From Gemmatimonadota bacterium (GTDB taxonomy: Bacteria; GCA-2686955), in assembly GCA_002686955.1 (NCBI GenBank), contig NYZA01000108.1, positions 1 through 64,000 of the forward strand: 64,000 bases of DNA. The letters run 5' to 3'. Positions within the stretch are counted from its first letter, which is position 1. Each line of letters begins with the position of its first letter. The notes beneath the pieces are model-generated. The model was not told the origin of the DNA. It saw only the letters and a list, made by a program, of their open reading frames with translations, and made no database searches. A program made the position numbers and the translations under genes. Positions 52,458 to 61,808 of the stretch are shown here, in pieces.

Positions 52458-53065
52458 TCGCCCGCTGTCTCCTTCGGAATCGTGTAACCGATGGGCGAGG
52501 CGAGATCGAGGCGAAATGCCTGCCTCGACATGGCTACGTAGTGGTGTCCAATATCGACCTGCGCTCCTTCGAAAACGCGGTTTCCATCTGCATCCAAGCG
52601 GGCATTCATCGTTGCTTTCTTGCCCGAGGAGCAGACCGTCTTGATTTCTATCAGCTCTTCCGCCCATGCCAGCAAGTAGCGGCTCCCTTCAAAGGGCTCT
52701 CCCAAGAAATCCGTGCGCAATCCGTAAGTCAGCACCGGGATGCCAAGGCAGTCGCAGACGAGCGTGAGTTGAAGCACCTGGGCTTTTGTCAAAAACTGTG
52801 CTTCATCCACGAGTACACAATGAATTCGCTCCAGACGTTGCTCGTTCCTGACCGCGACGAAGAGGTCGTCGTCCGCATCGAAAACGACCGCGTCGGCCTG
52901 CAAGCCGATGCGTGAGGTGATCTTCCCTTCGCCGTAGCGTTGATCGAGACGTGGAGCGAAGAGCAGGGTTCGCATGCCGCGCTCACGATAGTTGTGGGCG
53001 GATTGGAGCAGTGTCGTGCTCTTGCCGGCATTCATCGCGGAGTAGTAGAAGTAGAGCTTCGCCAT
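52454..53065 (-). CDS. tdk: Thymidine kinase (type II)
   Basis: A 203-residue enzyme that phosphorylates thymidine to dTMP. The start is ATG 53065; a TTG at 53074 is less likely. The P-loop is [15 protein letters not shown], the Walker B-like motif is VLVDEAQFL, and the lasso loop region is [15 protein letters not shown] and [14 protein letters not shown]. In E. coli this region binds structural zinc through four Cys/His ligands; here only one Cys (VCSS) remains and the other three positions are Ser or other residues, so the zinc is probably absent. Catalytic motifs are intact. The MFS remnant starts in its stop codon. Confidence 0.9.
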   Translation of the reverse strand: MAKLYFYYSAMNAGKSTTLLQSAHNYRERGMRTLLFAPRLDQRYGEGKITSRIGLQADAVVFDADDDLFVAVRNEQRLERIHCVLVDEAQFLTKAQVLQLTLVCDCLGIPVLTYGLRTDFLGEPFEGSRYLLAWAEELIEIKTVCSSGKKATMNARLDADGNRVFEGAQVDIGHHYVAMSRQAFRLDLASPIGYTIPKETAGE

Positions 53066-53105
53066 TGTGTTCAATCCAGTGCCGGGGCCACGAACAGCGT
53101 TCGGT

Positions 53106-54887
53106 TCAGCCTTTTCCGTTGGCCCTTTGCTGCGTCTTCAACATTTCGATGACGTCGGCGAACTGCTCGCGATTCCGCTCGTCGAGCGACGCGAGCACCT
53201 CGTGGGCCTGTAGAATTCGCTTTCGCGTCCGGCCGCGGTCTTCGGCCGTTTCGCTGAGCGGAGCCAGCTTCGAAGGCATGGGCAAAACATCGGGACCGAT
53301 GTGCGCCTTCACTCGCCACATGCTCAGCTCATCGAAAAGACCGACGACCTTCGGCTGCACTCCCTGCATGTGAAGGGGCACCCCGCGTTCGTCGGCCAGA
53401 GTGACGAGCTCGTGGATGGTGCCGAGGTAAGTGCTGTCGAGATAGTTGCACTCCGCGAAGTCGATCACCAGATCCCGGCCGGCGTCCAGCGTCGCCAGCG
53501 CAACCTCATGTAGCGGCTCACATTGAGTCCACGTTCCTCGCCCCCGAATGCTGAGGCAGAGGGCATCGCCCACGGTGCCGACAAGCACATCTCCGGATCG
53601 TTCGGGCGCACGGCCGTGAGTGGTTCTCCGCTGGCCGTTGTCGATTGTCGAATTGCCGGGGGTGGCTTCGAGCAGCAGCACGCTGATGTCGTCTTCGTTG
53701 GCCTCATGGCCGCGGGCCTGGGCCACGGCGCGCAGCAGGCCCCCGAGGGCGCCTTTCGCATCGGCCCCACCCCGCTCGATCTCACCGGCGATTCGACCGA
53801 CATCGAGCGGGTCTTGCGCCGGCCCCACGTCGCAGAGGCCGTCAGTGTACATTAGCACCCGGTCACCAACCTCGAGGCGAACGCAACATTCCTTGAAGCG
53901 CGCTTCCTCTTCGATGCCGAGCGCCGGGCCGGTGTGCGGCAGCAGCGTACAGTCACCCTTCGAGCGGTGCACGACCACCGGCGGGTGGCCCGCCGAGGCC
54001 AAACGCAGCTCTCCGGAGTCGGTATCTAGAAGACCGTAAACCGCTGTTACGAAAAGACCTTGTGAGGCGCATTCATCGAGCAGCGCACGGTTCACCTGGC
54101 GGAGCACTCGCGCCGGCGACGCCGGCTCGCCCGATGCTTCGTCCACCGGTCTGATCCGTTGATTGAAAAGCACCGAGAGCAGCGCCGCACTCAGGCCGTG
54201 ACCGGCCGCATCCGCCACGTAGAGTGCCACCCGCCGCGGCGCGACCGGGATCAGATCGTAGTGATCGCCGCCCACGAGCTGGCTCGGCTGATAGACCGCA
54301 TGCACCTGGAACCCCTCCATCGGCGGGGCTCGGCGGGGCAGAAGCGCGCGTTGAATCCCCTCGGCGCGAAGCAGATCGGTCTGAATGGTCTCGGCTTGAC
54401 GATAGAGCATGCCGCAGAGACGCTCGAGCTGCTCGACCTTCTGGCGGAGTTGGGCGTTGCTGACCTCGAGCTCGCCGTTGAGCCGCTCCCGCTCAATCAC
54501 CAAGCGCCGCAGATCAACGGCGTTGCGAATCGTGACCCGAAGTGCTTCCGCCGAAAGCGGTTTGGTCAGGAACTGAAAGGCGCCGAGCTCGACGGCATCG
54601 ACGGCCACATCGAAATGCTCCAGCGCGGAGAGGATGACCCAAACCGGATCGGGGCATTCCTTGCGTGCCCAGCGCATCAGCTCCAGACCGCCCATGCGCG
54701 GCATGCGCAGATCGGTGAGGACGACATCCACCGCCTGCTCTCCGAGAACGGCTTGTGCGGCGATCCCGTCTTCCGCCTCCAGCACGTGATAGCCGGCCAT
54801 GCTCAGAGCCCGTTTGGCGAAGAGTCGAATGATCTCTTCGTCATCGACCACAAGCACTGCGGCCTTGTCGTGGCTTTCGTCGCTCAT
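53106..54887 (-). CDS. Response regulator - PP2C phosphatase - STAS fusion (RsbU-like partner-switching regulator)
   Basis: A 593-residue protein starting at ATG 54887 ([18 protein letters not shown]). Receiver domain: the phospho-acceptor Asp is in [13 protein letters not shown], with VILSALEHF and FLTKPLS (Lys). A coiled coil follows ([20 protein letters not shown]). The PP2C/SpoIIE domain (residues ~185-405) has [40 protein letters not shown] and [12 protein letters not shown] for the metal sites. A C-terminal STAS domain carries the phosphorylatable Ser in [15 protein letters not shown]. RsbU-like phosphatases normally dephosphorylate a separate STAS protein; here both are one chain. An anti-sigma kinase partner is not in the window. 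Confidence 0.88.
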   Translation of the reverse strand: MSDESHDKAAVLVVDDEEIIRLFAKRALSMAGYHVLEAEDGIAAQAVLGEQAVDVVLTDLRMPRMGGLELMRWARKECPDPVWVILSALEHFDVAVDAVELGAFQFLTKPLSAEALRVTIRNAVDLRRLVIERERLNGELEVSNAQLRQKVEQLERLCGMLYRQAETIQTDLLRAEGIQRALLPRRAPPMEGFQVHAVYQPSQLVGGDHYDLIPVAPRRVALYVADAAGHGLSAALLSVLFNQRIRPVDEASGEPASPARVLRQVNRALLDECASQGLFVTAVYGLLDTDSGELRLASAGHPPVVVHRSKGDCTLLPHTGPALGIEEEARFKECCVRLEVGDRVLMYTDGLCDVGPAQDPLDVGRIAGEIERGGADAKGALGGLLRAVAQARGHEANEDDISVLLLEATPGNSTIDNGQRRTTHGRAPERSGDVLVGTVGDALCLSIRGRGTWTQCEPLHEVALATLDAGRDLVIDFAECNYLDSTYLGTIHELVTLADERGVPLHMQGVQPKVVGLFDELSMWRVKAHIGPDVLPMPSKLAPLSETAEDRGRTRKRILQAHEVLASLDERNREQFADVIEMLKTQQRANGKG

Positions 54888-54942
54888 GTGCCCTCGCAGG
54901 CTCACTTCACGGGTCGCCCCCCCCGGCGATCAGGCTTCGCGA

Positions 54943-54973
54943 CCCCCATCGATCATGATAGGATCTATGGGGG
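54943..54973. promoter_or_regulatory. 31-bp inverted repeat between two minus-strand genes
   Basis: CCCCCATCGATC (54943-54954) pairs with GATCTATGGGGG (54962-54973) around a 7-nt loop, with one mismatch in a 12-bp stem. It lies 56 bp upstream of the regulator's start codon and downstream of the oligopeptidase stop. It could be an operator or the stem of a terminator; no T-run follows, so an operator is somewhat more likely. Confidence 0.4.
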
Positions 54974-55108
54974 CACTATAAGCTCGCTTCCCCCACCGCG
55001 GCCAATGCCCATTATCGAAGAGTCGACTGATGGACCGAGGAGAATAGGGTGGATAATCGAGGAGCTCCAGCCGATATGCCGGATTCGAATGCCAAGCTGA
55101 CTTCGGAA

Positions 55109-57148
55109 TCACTCCAAGATCCCCTCTAGCTGCAGCAGAAAGGCGTACTCCAGGGCTACGTCTTTGTACACCTCGAATCGACCTGATGCACCGCTGTGCC
55201 CCGCCTCCATCTGGGTATGGAGCAGCACGGGACGATCGTCCGTCTTCAGATCCCTTAGTTTTGCAACCCATTTCGCGGGCTCCCAGTACTGCACTTGTGA
55301 ATCGTGCAGACCGGTCGTGACCAGCATCGGCGGGTAGTCTTTCTGCTCGACATTGTCGTACGGCGAGTAGGAGAGAATGTAGTCATAGTAAAGTTTGTCG
55401 TTGGGGTTGCCCCATTCGTCGTACTCTCCCGTGGTCAAGGGGATCGATTCGTCCAACATGGTAGTGACGACGTCCACGAAGGGAACGTGGGCGCAGATGC
55501 CGGCGAAAAGATCGGGGCGCATATTGACCACGGCGCCCATCAAAAGTCCGCCCGCGCTACCGCCAGTCGCGTACACCTTAGTCTTGGCGGCATACCCCTC
55601 CTCGATCAGCTTCTCCGCGCAGGCGATGAAATCGGCAAAAGTGTTCTTTTTCCGGAGCAGTTTGCCATCTTCGTACCATTGCCTGCCCATCTCTTCCCCT
55701 CCGCGGATGTGCGCGAGAGCGCAGACGAATCCCCGATCGAGCAAGCTGAGGCGCGCCGAACCAAACTCGGGATCGGTGCTGAGTCCATAGGAGCCGTAGC
55801 CTCGCAAGACCAAAGGTCGGCCGCTTTTCGGTTCCCCGTCCTTTGCATACACGAGCGAGATCGGTATCTCAGTGCCATCCGGTGCTTTGGCGGTGATGCG
55901 GGCGGATTCGTAATCCTCGGGATTGTAGCCGCCCAAGACCTCTTCTTGTTTCTTGAGCTCTCTTTCCTTGGTCTTCATATTGTAGTCGAAGGTCGACCAT
56001 GGGGTGACCATTGAAGTGTATGCGAATCGTAGAAGGTCGGTGTCGAACTCCTTGTTGACCGTCGCATGAGCCGAAAAGGCCGGCTCCGGGAAAGCTATGT
56101 CATGTTCCTCGGAGCCATCGTGACTTCGCACTCGCAGGTGCGTGAGTCCGCCCTTGCGTTCGCTGATCACCAGGTAGTCGCAAAATACGTCAATTCCTTC
56201 GATCAATACGTCGGTGCGATGGGGCAAAACCTCTTCCCAGTGATCGACGCCCGGATTGGCGACCGGAGCCCGCATTAGTCTGAAGTTTTTCGCATCCAAA
56301 TTGGTTCGAATATAGAAATGTTCATCGAAATGCGATGCCTCGTATTCCAGCTCACGCTGCCTAGGTTGGATGATCGCGAAAGAGCCATCAGGATCGTCGG
56401 CCCGCAAAAACCGTACCTCACTCGTCAGTGTGCTTTCGCTCGCGATCATGATGTAGTCGAGAGATTTAGACTTGTAGGCCCAACACATGAAAGCTGTGTC
56501 GGCCTCTCGAAATACTTCGACATCGCCGGCGGGATCCGTGCCCATGACGTGCTTCTTCACAAGATAGGGACGGAGTGTTTCCGGATCCTTCTCGGTATAG
56601 AAGAAAGTGTTGCTATCGTTTGCCCATGCCACCATCCCGACCGTGTTCGGAATTCGATCCTCGATAATCTGACCCGTCTTCAAGTCCTTGATCTGAATCG
56701 TGTGCTGGCGCCTACCAACCGAATCCACACCGAAGGCGAGAAGACGATCATCCGGACTCACCTGGAGACCGAAGACCGCGCAATAGTCGAGTCCTTCGGC
56801 GAGCTCGTTCACGTCGAGCAGAATCTGCTCCTCGGCATCCAGCGAGCCCCGCTTCCTGCAATGGATTCTGTACTCTTGCTTGCCTTCGGTGCGCGTATAG
56901 TAATAGTGATCGCGAAAGCGATGGGGAACAGAACGATCGGTCTTCTTGATTCGCGCGACGATTTCGTCGAAAAGCGCACCCTTGAGCTCCCGCACCGGTT
57001 CCATGACCTCGTCGGTGTAGCGATTCTCCGCTTCCAGATGAGCGGTAACCTCTGGGTTCTCACGGTCTCTCAGCCAATGATAGGGATCGACTCTGGTATG
57101 TCCATGAAGCGTGAGTTCGTGGGGGATCTTCTTTGCGTAGGGATGCAT
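55109..57148 (-). CDS. ptrB: Oligopeptidase B (prolyl oligopeptidase family S9A)
   Basis: A 679-residue serine peptidase that cleaves short peptides, usually after basic residues. The N-terminal start (VDPYHWLRDRENPEVTAHLE) and seven-bladed propeller (residues ~70-400) are typical. The catalytic Ser is in TGGSAGGLLMGAV near residue 530 and the His in MEAGHSGASGRFE near 650. RGGEEMGRQWYEDGK and FVDVVTTMLDESIPLT support oligopeptidase B rather than true prolyl oligopeptidase. There is no signal peptide, so it is cytoplasmic. It is full length and divergent from the ClC gene. Confidence 0.92.
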   Translation of the reverse strand: MHPYAKKIPHELTLHGHTRVDPYHWLRDRENPEVTAHLEAENRYTDEVMEPVRELKGALFDEIVARIKKTDRSVPHRFRDHYYYTRTEGKQEYRIHCRKRGSLDAEEQILLDVNELAEGLDYCAVFGLQVSPDDRLLAFGVDSVGRRQHTIQIKDLKTGQIIEDRIPNTVGMVAWANDSNTFFYTEKDPETLRPYLVKKHVMGTDPAGDVEVFREADTAFMCWAYKSKSLDYIMIASESTLTSEVRFLRADDPDGSFAIIQPRQRELEYEASHFDEHFYIRTNLDAKNFRLMRAPVANPGVDHWEEVLPHRTDVLIEGIDVFCDYLVISERKGGLTHLRVRSHDGSEEHDIAFPEPAFSAHATVNKEFDTDLLRFAYTSMVTPWSTFDYNMKTKERELKKQEEVLGGYNPEDYESARITAKAPDGTEIPISLVYAKDGEPKSGRPLVLRGYGSYGLSTDPEFGSARLSLLDRGFVCALAHIRGGEEMGRQWYEDGKLLRKKNTFADFIACAEKLIEEGYAAKTKVYATGGSAGGLLMGAVVNMRPDLFAGICAHVPFVDVVTTMLDESIPLTTGEYDEWGNPNDKLYYDYILSYSPYDNVEQKDYPPMLVTTGLHDSQVQYWEPAKWVAKLRDLKTDDRPVLLHTQMEAGHSGASGRFEVYKDVALEYAFLLQLEGILE

Positions 57149-57366
57149 GGGCGGGGTGTCCGTAATTGTCCGGGGCGGGGGCGGAATCGACGGAGGAGAT
57201 GCGAGGCGCGATTAGAAGGGCTGGGACCCTGATTCTCATGGTCGTCGAGAACACCGGGTTTCTTGGGGGGAAAGCGTGATGTTGCGCCCGGGCGTTGTCA
57301 ACCCCTGCATCGATCCATGGTTCCGGTGTGATAGCGTGTGACTTTCGGATCGTTATCCTTCGCAGC

Positions 57367-59448
57367 ATGAGCACCCAAGACAGCGTCCCGGCGACTCCCC
57401 CTTCATCCTTCGCACCAGCCGCCTGGTGGTCAGCGGTGGTTCGATGGGCGGGTGCCGCGGAGCACGCTTCGATGATGCTCCTGGCCCTCGCTATCGGCAC
57501 GTTCGGAGGGCTGGGCGCCGTGGGTTTTCGGTCCCTTATCGAATGGGTGCAGCGCGTGAGCTGGGGCCCTGGCGGTTACAGCCTCGCCCTCGTCGCCGAG
57601 AAGCCTTGGTGGTGGATCCTCGCCCTGCCCGCATTCGGCGGTCTGCTGGTGGGTCTGGTGGTCTACTACGGCGCGAGAGAGGCGAAAGGCCACGGCGTCC
57701 CCGAAGTCATGGAGGCGGTCGCGATGCGCTCGGGCGTGATCCGTCCCCGCCTCGTCGTCGTGAAGAGCTTGGCTTCGGCGATTTCGATCGGCACCGGAGG
57801 CTCGGTCGGACGCGAGGGACCGATCGTACAGATCGGGTCGGCGCTCGGATCGACGCTGGGACAGTGGTTCAAATTCAGGGGTGCGCGGCTCAAGACCCTC
57901 GTCGGATGTGGCGCCGCCGCGGGAATCGCCGCGACCTTCAACGCGCCGGTCGCCGGTGCCCTCTTCGCTGTCGAAGTGATACTCGGTGACTTCGGTGTTT
58001 CTCAATTCAGCCCGATCGTTATCTCGTCGGTGGTCGCCACCGTGATCTCGCGCCATTTTTTGGGGGATTTCCCAGCGTTCATCGTTCCTCAGTACGAGAT
58101 GGTGAGCGCCTGGGAGCTCCTCTTCTACGGCACGCTCGGTCTTGCGGCCGGGATCGTTGGCCACGCCTTCGTCAAGGCCCTGTACGGTCTCGAGGACGCG
58201 TTCGACGCGATTCCGATTCGACGCACTTGGATCCTGACGCCCGCCGGCGGCATGCTTATCGGCGCGATGGCGCTGCTCTTCCCCCAGGTGCTGGGCGTTG
58301 GGTACGAGGCGATCGATCAGGCATTGCGTGGGGAGATGGCCCTTCAGTTTCTGCTGATTCTGATCTTCATCAAAATCCTGGCCACCGGCATCACAATCGG
58401 ATCGGGAGGATCGGGAGGGATCTTCGCACCATCGCTCTTTCTCGGGTCGATGACCGGCGGCGTCGTCGGAATCACCGCCCACCGTTTCTTCCCCGAGCTC
58501 ACCGGCGCGTCAGGAGCCTACGCCCTGGTCGGCATGGGCGCGCTGGTCGCCGCGACGACCCGTGCCCCGATCACCGCCATTCTCATCATTTTCGAGCTCA
58601 CCAGCGACTACAAGCTGATCGTACCACTCATGGAGAGCTGCATCATCGCGACGATTCTGGCCAGCGGACTCAACCGCGAGTCGATCTATACGATGAAACT
58701 GGTTCGCAGAGGCATCGAACTATTTCGCGGTCATGAGAGGAGCGTCCTGCGATCGATGCAGGTGGGCGAGGTGCTCGACCCCGATGTCGTTACAGTTCCC
58801 GACGAAGAGCCGTTGGGCAGGCTTCTGGAGCGGGTGGCCGATACACCACGCGGCTTCTACTATGTCGTCGGTGAAGAAGGAGCGCTCCACGGCATAATTT
58901 CGCTGGCCGATCTGAGGCGTTCGCTGACCTCCGTCGAAGCGCTTTCGGATCTCATCGTCGCGGGCGACCTAGTGCATGACGAGGTGCCGGCGTTGACGCC
59001 GGAACAGGACTTGGACTGCGTGATGAAGCTCTTCGGAGGCCAGCAATGGGAGGAGCTTCCAGTGATCGAATCGGTGGATACACACCGCCTGATCGGGGGG
59101 CTCAGCCGTCGCCAACTCATGGACGCCTACAATCAAGAGCTGATGCGCAGAGACATGGCTACCGGCCTGGGTGGAGGAGTCGCCGCGACCGAGACCGGCG
59201 ATGTTGTGCTCGGGGGAGGGTATCGCATGCTTGAAGTCGATCTGCCCGGAGGCTTCGAAGGGAAGAGCTTGCGCGAAATCGATCTGCGGGCGGAGTTTTC
59301 AGTCCATGTGTTGCTACTTCGTAGACTGGACGACGAGGGCCGCACTGTCGACACCGTGCCCGCACCCGATTCGGAGCTGCGGGAGGGTGATCGCCTTGTG
59401 ATCATGGGAATGGAAAAGGACTTGGCGTCACTTCGCCGTTTGGGGTGA
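57367..59448 (+). CDS. ClC-family chloride channel/transporter with CBS and TrkA-C domains
   Basis: A 693-residue protein starting at ATG 57367. The membrane part (residues ~25-430) has ClC signatures GGSVGREGPIVQIGSALG, GCGAAAGIAATFNAPVAGAL (with FAVEVILGDF) and IGSGGSGGIFAPSLFLG. The glutamate of GREGP is the gating/exchange residue. A CBS pair follows (VGEVLDPDVVTVPDEEPL, VHDEVPALTPEQDLDCVM; ~455-590), then a TrkA-C-like domain (LEVDLPGGFEGKSLREID; ~615-690). CBS domains bind adenine nucleotides and TrkA-C binds a nucleotide or ligand, so transport is probably under metabolic control. Confidence 0.92.
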   Translation: MSTQDSVPATPPSSFAPAAWWSAVVRWAGAAEHASMMLLALAIGTFGGLGAVGFRSLIEWVQRVSWGPGGYSLALVAEKPWWWILALPAFGGLLVGLVVYYGAREAKGHGVPEVMEAVAMRSGVIRPRLVVVKSLASAISIGTGGSVGREGPIVQIGSALGSTLGQWFKFRGARLKTLVGCGAAAGIAATFNAPVAGALFAVEVILGDFGVSQFSPIVISSVVATVISRHFLGDFPAFIVPQYEMVSAWELLFYGTLGLAAGIVGHAFVKALYGLEDAFDAIPIRRTWILTPAGGMLIGAMALLFPQVLGVGYEAIDQALRGEMALQFLLILIFIKILATGITIGSGGSGGIFAPSLFLGSMTGGVVGITAHRFFPELTGASGAYALVGMGALVAATTRAPITAILIIFELTSDYKLIVPLMESCIIATILASGLNRESIYTMKLVRRGIELFRGHERSVLRSMQVGEVLDPDVVTVPDEEPLGRLLERVADTPRGFYYVVGEEGALHGIISLADLRRSLTSVEALSDLIVAGDLVHDEVPALTPEQDLDCVMKLFGGQQWEELPVIESVDTHRLIGGLSRRQLMDAYNQELMRRDMATGLGGGVAATETGDVVLGGGYRMLEVDLPGGFEGKSLREIDLRAEFSVHVLLLRRLDDEGRTVDTVPAPDSELREGDRLVIMGMEKDLASLRRLG

Positions 59449-59461
59449 CAGGACGATCTTT

Positions 59462-61012
59462 TCAGGCGGGCGAATCGACGATCGCACGCCCAACGTGCAG
59501 TCCGAGAGCGTAGATCGAGAGCTGGGGCGGAACACCGATCGAGCTGGGAAAGAGTGAGCCGTCAGCAACCCATAGTCGATCCAAATGGTGATGCTTTCCC
59601 CGACTGTCGATCGCCGCGCTCGCTGGATCGTCTCCCATAGGCACCGACCCCATGGGATGGACCGCGGCGAGACGCAGACCGCTTCGGTCGAGCTCCAATG
59701 CTTCGAGGGCGGGCGGCGAATCGTTCGGCTCCAGAACGAGTGGGGGGTCGGTGGGGACGAAGACTCTGATCGCTCCGGAGGCGCGAAGAAGGCGTATACA
59801 GGCGAGCAAACCGAGCACGAGTTCTTTGCGATCCGTCGAGTCGGCATGGTAATCGATCCGCAGCCCCAGGTCGCCCCGAGGCCGCACCCGCCCCGTCGAG
59901 TGATCGTGGATCATCGCGGTCAGTACCGCCAGATTGTCGTAACGCTTCATGATGCGACGATGTTCCGCACCGTGCCCGGGGATCATGGTGGCGGTCGCCA
60001 TCGGGTGGGCGAAAGCGGGTACGATCCATGTGCGAGTGCCGGGTGGCGCATCGCCGCCCCCGGTTCGGTGAGCGGCTTCGAAGTCGAGTAGCTCCGTACA
60101 CTCGTAGCTCTGCGGTACGCCGCGCCATGCGCGCACGGTTTCGGAAAACTCGCCCGCCACTACAAGTGCTGGATGGATTCGCAACGATTCTCCGGTTGTG
60201 CCCGACCGATCAGGCACTTCGGAACGCCAGAGCAAAGCGGCCGTACCAGTGGCGGACGCACTCACGCAGACGGCGCCCGCCTCAATGCGCAACGGGCCAA
60301 GCACATCACCGGATACCGGATGAACCGCAACGGCCTCGACGCCTTTTGCTCGGCCATCTCGATGCTCGATTCGAATTGCCTGACAGTGCGTTAGAACAGT
60401 CAGCCCAGCATCGATCGCGTCCGGCAGGAGAATCTTCGGCACGTTGTTCTTCGCATCGTAGGCACAGCCGAGCTCGCAGTATCCGCTCCCGTTGCACCCG
60501 CTTCGATTGTGACGCAGCCATCCTCCCGACCACCCAAGCTCCCGGCAGCCCGCCTCCAGGAGGCTGTTGTGGACGTTTCTCCACTCGGGCGGAATGAGCT
60601 CGACCCGCAGACGTTTCTCGACATTCGCATACAGGCTCTCCCAGCGATCCGGGCCCAGGTATCGCATCCCACGTTCGCGCCGCCATTCCTCCAGAATCGG
60701 CGTCGGAATCCGCTTGCACAGATTGAAATTATGTAGCGTCGAGCCCCCGACACCGCGCCCTTGGTGGATTTGTACCGATCGGTCCCGGTTGGTTCGGGCA
60801 CCAGCGTCCCAGAGAAGGCGAGGAATCATCCGCTCCTCGCGTTGCGTCATCTGTTCCGGCGGGATGAAGCTCCCGGACTCGAGAAGGATAACGTCGAGTC
60901 CGGCTTGAACGGCGATGGCCGCCACCATCCCGCCCCCGGCGCCCGATCCGATGACGCATAGATCCGCGCTAAGCGCGAGCGGTAACTTCAAGCCGGCCGC
61001 GTCATGGATCAT
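59462..61012 (-). CDS. GMC-family FAD-dependent oxidoreductase
   Basis: A 516-residue flavoprotein. The FAD motif is CVIGSGAGGGMVAAIAVQAG with LLESGS. GRGVGGSTLHNFNL and AVHPMGSVPMGDDPASAAID carry the GMC active-site His, and VADGSLFPSSIGVPPQLSI gives the second conserved region. CNGSGYCELGC is a Cys-rich insert like those of membrane-type alcohol and gluconate dehydrogenases. It overlaps the small Tat-targeted subunit gene by ATGA. The pair resembles the large and small subunits of a periplasmic sugar or alcohol dehydrogenase; a cytochrome subunit is missing nearby. Confidence 0.88.
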   Translation of the reverse strand: MIHDAAGLKLPLALSADLCVIGSGAGGGMVAAIAVQAGLDVILLESGSFIPPEQMTQREERMIPRLLWDAGARTNRDRSVQIHQGRGVGGSTLHNFNLCKRIPTPILEEWRRERGMRYLGPDRWESLYANVEKRLRVELIPPEWRNVHNSLLEAGCRELGWSGGWLRHNRSGCNGSGYCELGCAYDAKNNVPKILLPDAIDAGLTVLTHCQAIRIEHRDGRAKGVEAVAVHPVSGDVLGPLRIEAGAVCVSASATGTAALLWRSEVPDRSGTTGESLRIHPALVVAGEFSETVRAWRGVPQSYECTELLDFEAAHRTGGGDAPPGTRTWIVPAFAHPMATATMIPGHGAEHRRIMKRYDNLAVLTAMIHDHSTGRVRPRGDLGLRIDYHADSTDRKELVLGLLACIRLLRASGAIRVFVPTDPPLVLEPNDSPPALEALELDRSGLRLAAVHPMGSVPMGDDPASAAIDSRGKHHHLDRLWVADGSLFPSSIGVPPQLSIYALGLHVGRAIVDSPA

Positions 61013-61641
61013 CGCGTCGCCCTCGGCGGATCATCTCCCTCCGGCGCCACCAGTCGGTCGTAGTGGCTCGGAGGCTGTGCCCAGCCATAAGTCCCCGGCT
61101 GCGCGTCGGCCGGAGGCTCGATCAGCGGCCCGTGATAGCCGATCGCTTCCCAGGCGCCTCGCTCCTGATAGCAGCCGATCATGCAGAGATCTCGGATTCC
61201 AAGATAGAGAAGTCGCCATCCTCGCCCTCCGGATCGCAGACGCTCAAGATGTTCCGACCTCGCGGGCGGGGATAGCCGGGTGAATCGGCGCGCTCTTAGA
61301 TGAAGAAGGGTGCCCTGCTCGAGCAGAACCATCAGCCCGTGAATCTCGCGGACCAAGTGAGGAGGCAGCCAGAGCAGATAGCGATCGACATTTCGCGCGA
61401 TCTTCTCCGGCGAGGGACCCACCGGTGCAGCTCCCGTGCCCCTCTCGTCCAACAGCACTTCCGCCGCCGCGGCCACGACCTCTGCTTCCCAGCCCCGCAG
61501 AACGCTTCCCTTCCAGCGCATGAAGCGTCGATAGCCGACCATGCGAACCCCGAGGCCGAGCGCGATCCCCGCCACCCCCAAAGCGGCCAGGAAGCGCCGG
61601 CGGGACGGCTTCGAAGGGGGACTTGGAAGACCGTGATTCAT
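61009..61641 (-). CDS. Small subunit of GMC dehydrogenase (gluconate 2-dehydrogenase subunit 3-like), Tat signal
   Basis: A 210-residue protein starting at ATG 61641. The N-terminus has a twin-arginine signal (SRRRFLAALGVAGIALGLG). The mature part is helical, with AAEVLLDERGTGAAPVGPSP, LLWLPPHLVREIHGLMVLLE and GIRDLCMIGCYQERGAWEAIG. The last matches the closing motif of gluconate 2-dehydrogenase subunit 3 proteins (helix, then YxxxxxWxxIGYxGP). In this family the small subunit carries the folded complex through Tat. The ATGA overlap with the GMC gene supports a stable complex. Confidence 0.85.
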   Translation of the reverse strand: MNHGLPSPPSKPSRRRFLAALGVAGIALGLGVRMVGYRRFMRWKGSVLRGWEAEVVAAAAEVLLDERGTGAAPVGPSPEKIARNVDRYLLWLPPHLVREIHGLMVLLEQGTLLHLRARRFTRLSPPARSEHLERLRSGGRGWRLLYLGIRDLCMIGCYQERGAWEAIGYHGPLIEPPADAQPGTYGWAQPPSHYDRLVAPEGDDPPRATR

Positions 61642-61808
61642 GGGTAGCTCCGTGTCTGCCCGAGGGTATCCCGAATCACGCCTTCCGCGTAACGAAGAAC
61701 CAGGTGGCACCATTTCGCTTGTACCAGCGTGGCGATCGTGCCGCTCTCTTTCCACCAAATGCTCGATCCGAATTGGATTCGCCCAGTTCGTCCGCGAGGA
61801 GCCTAGCC

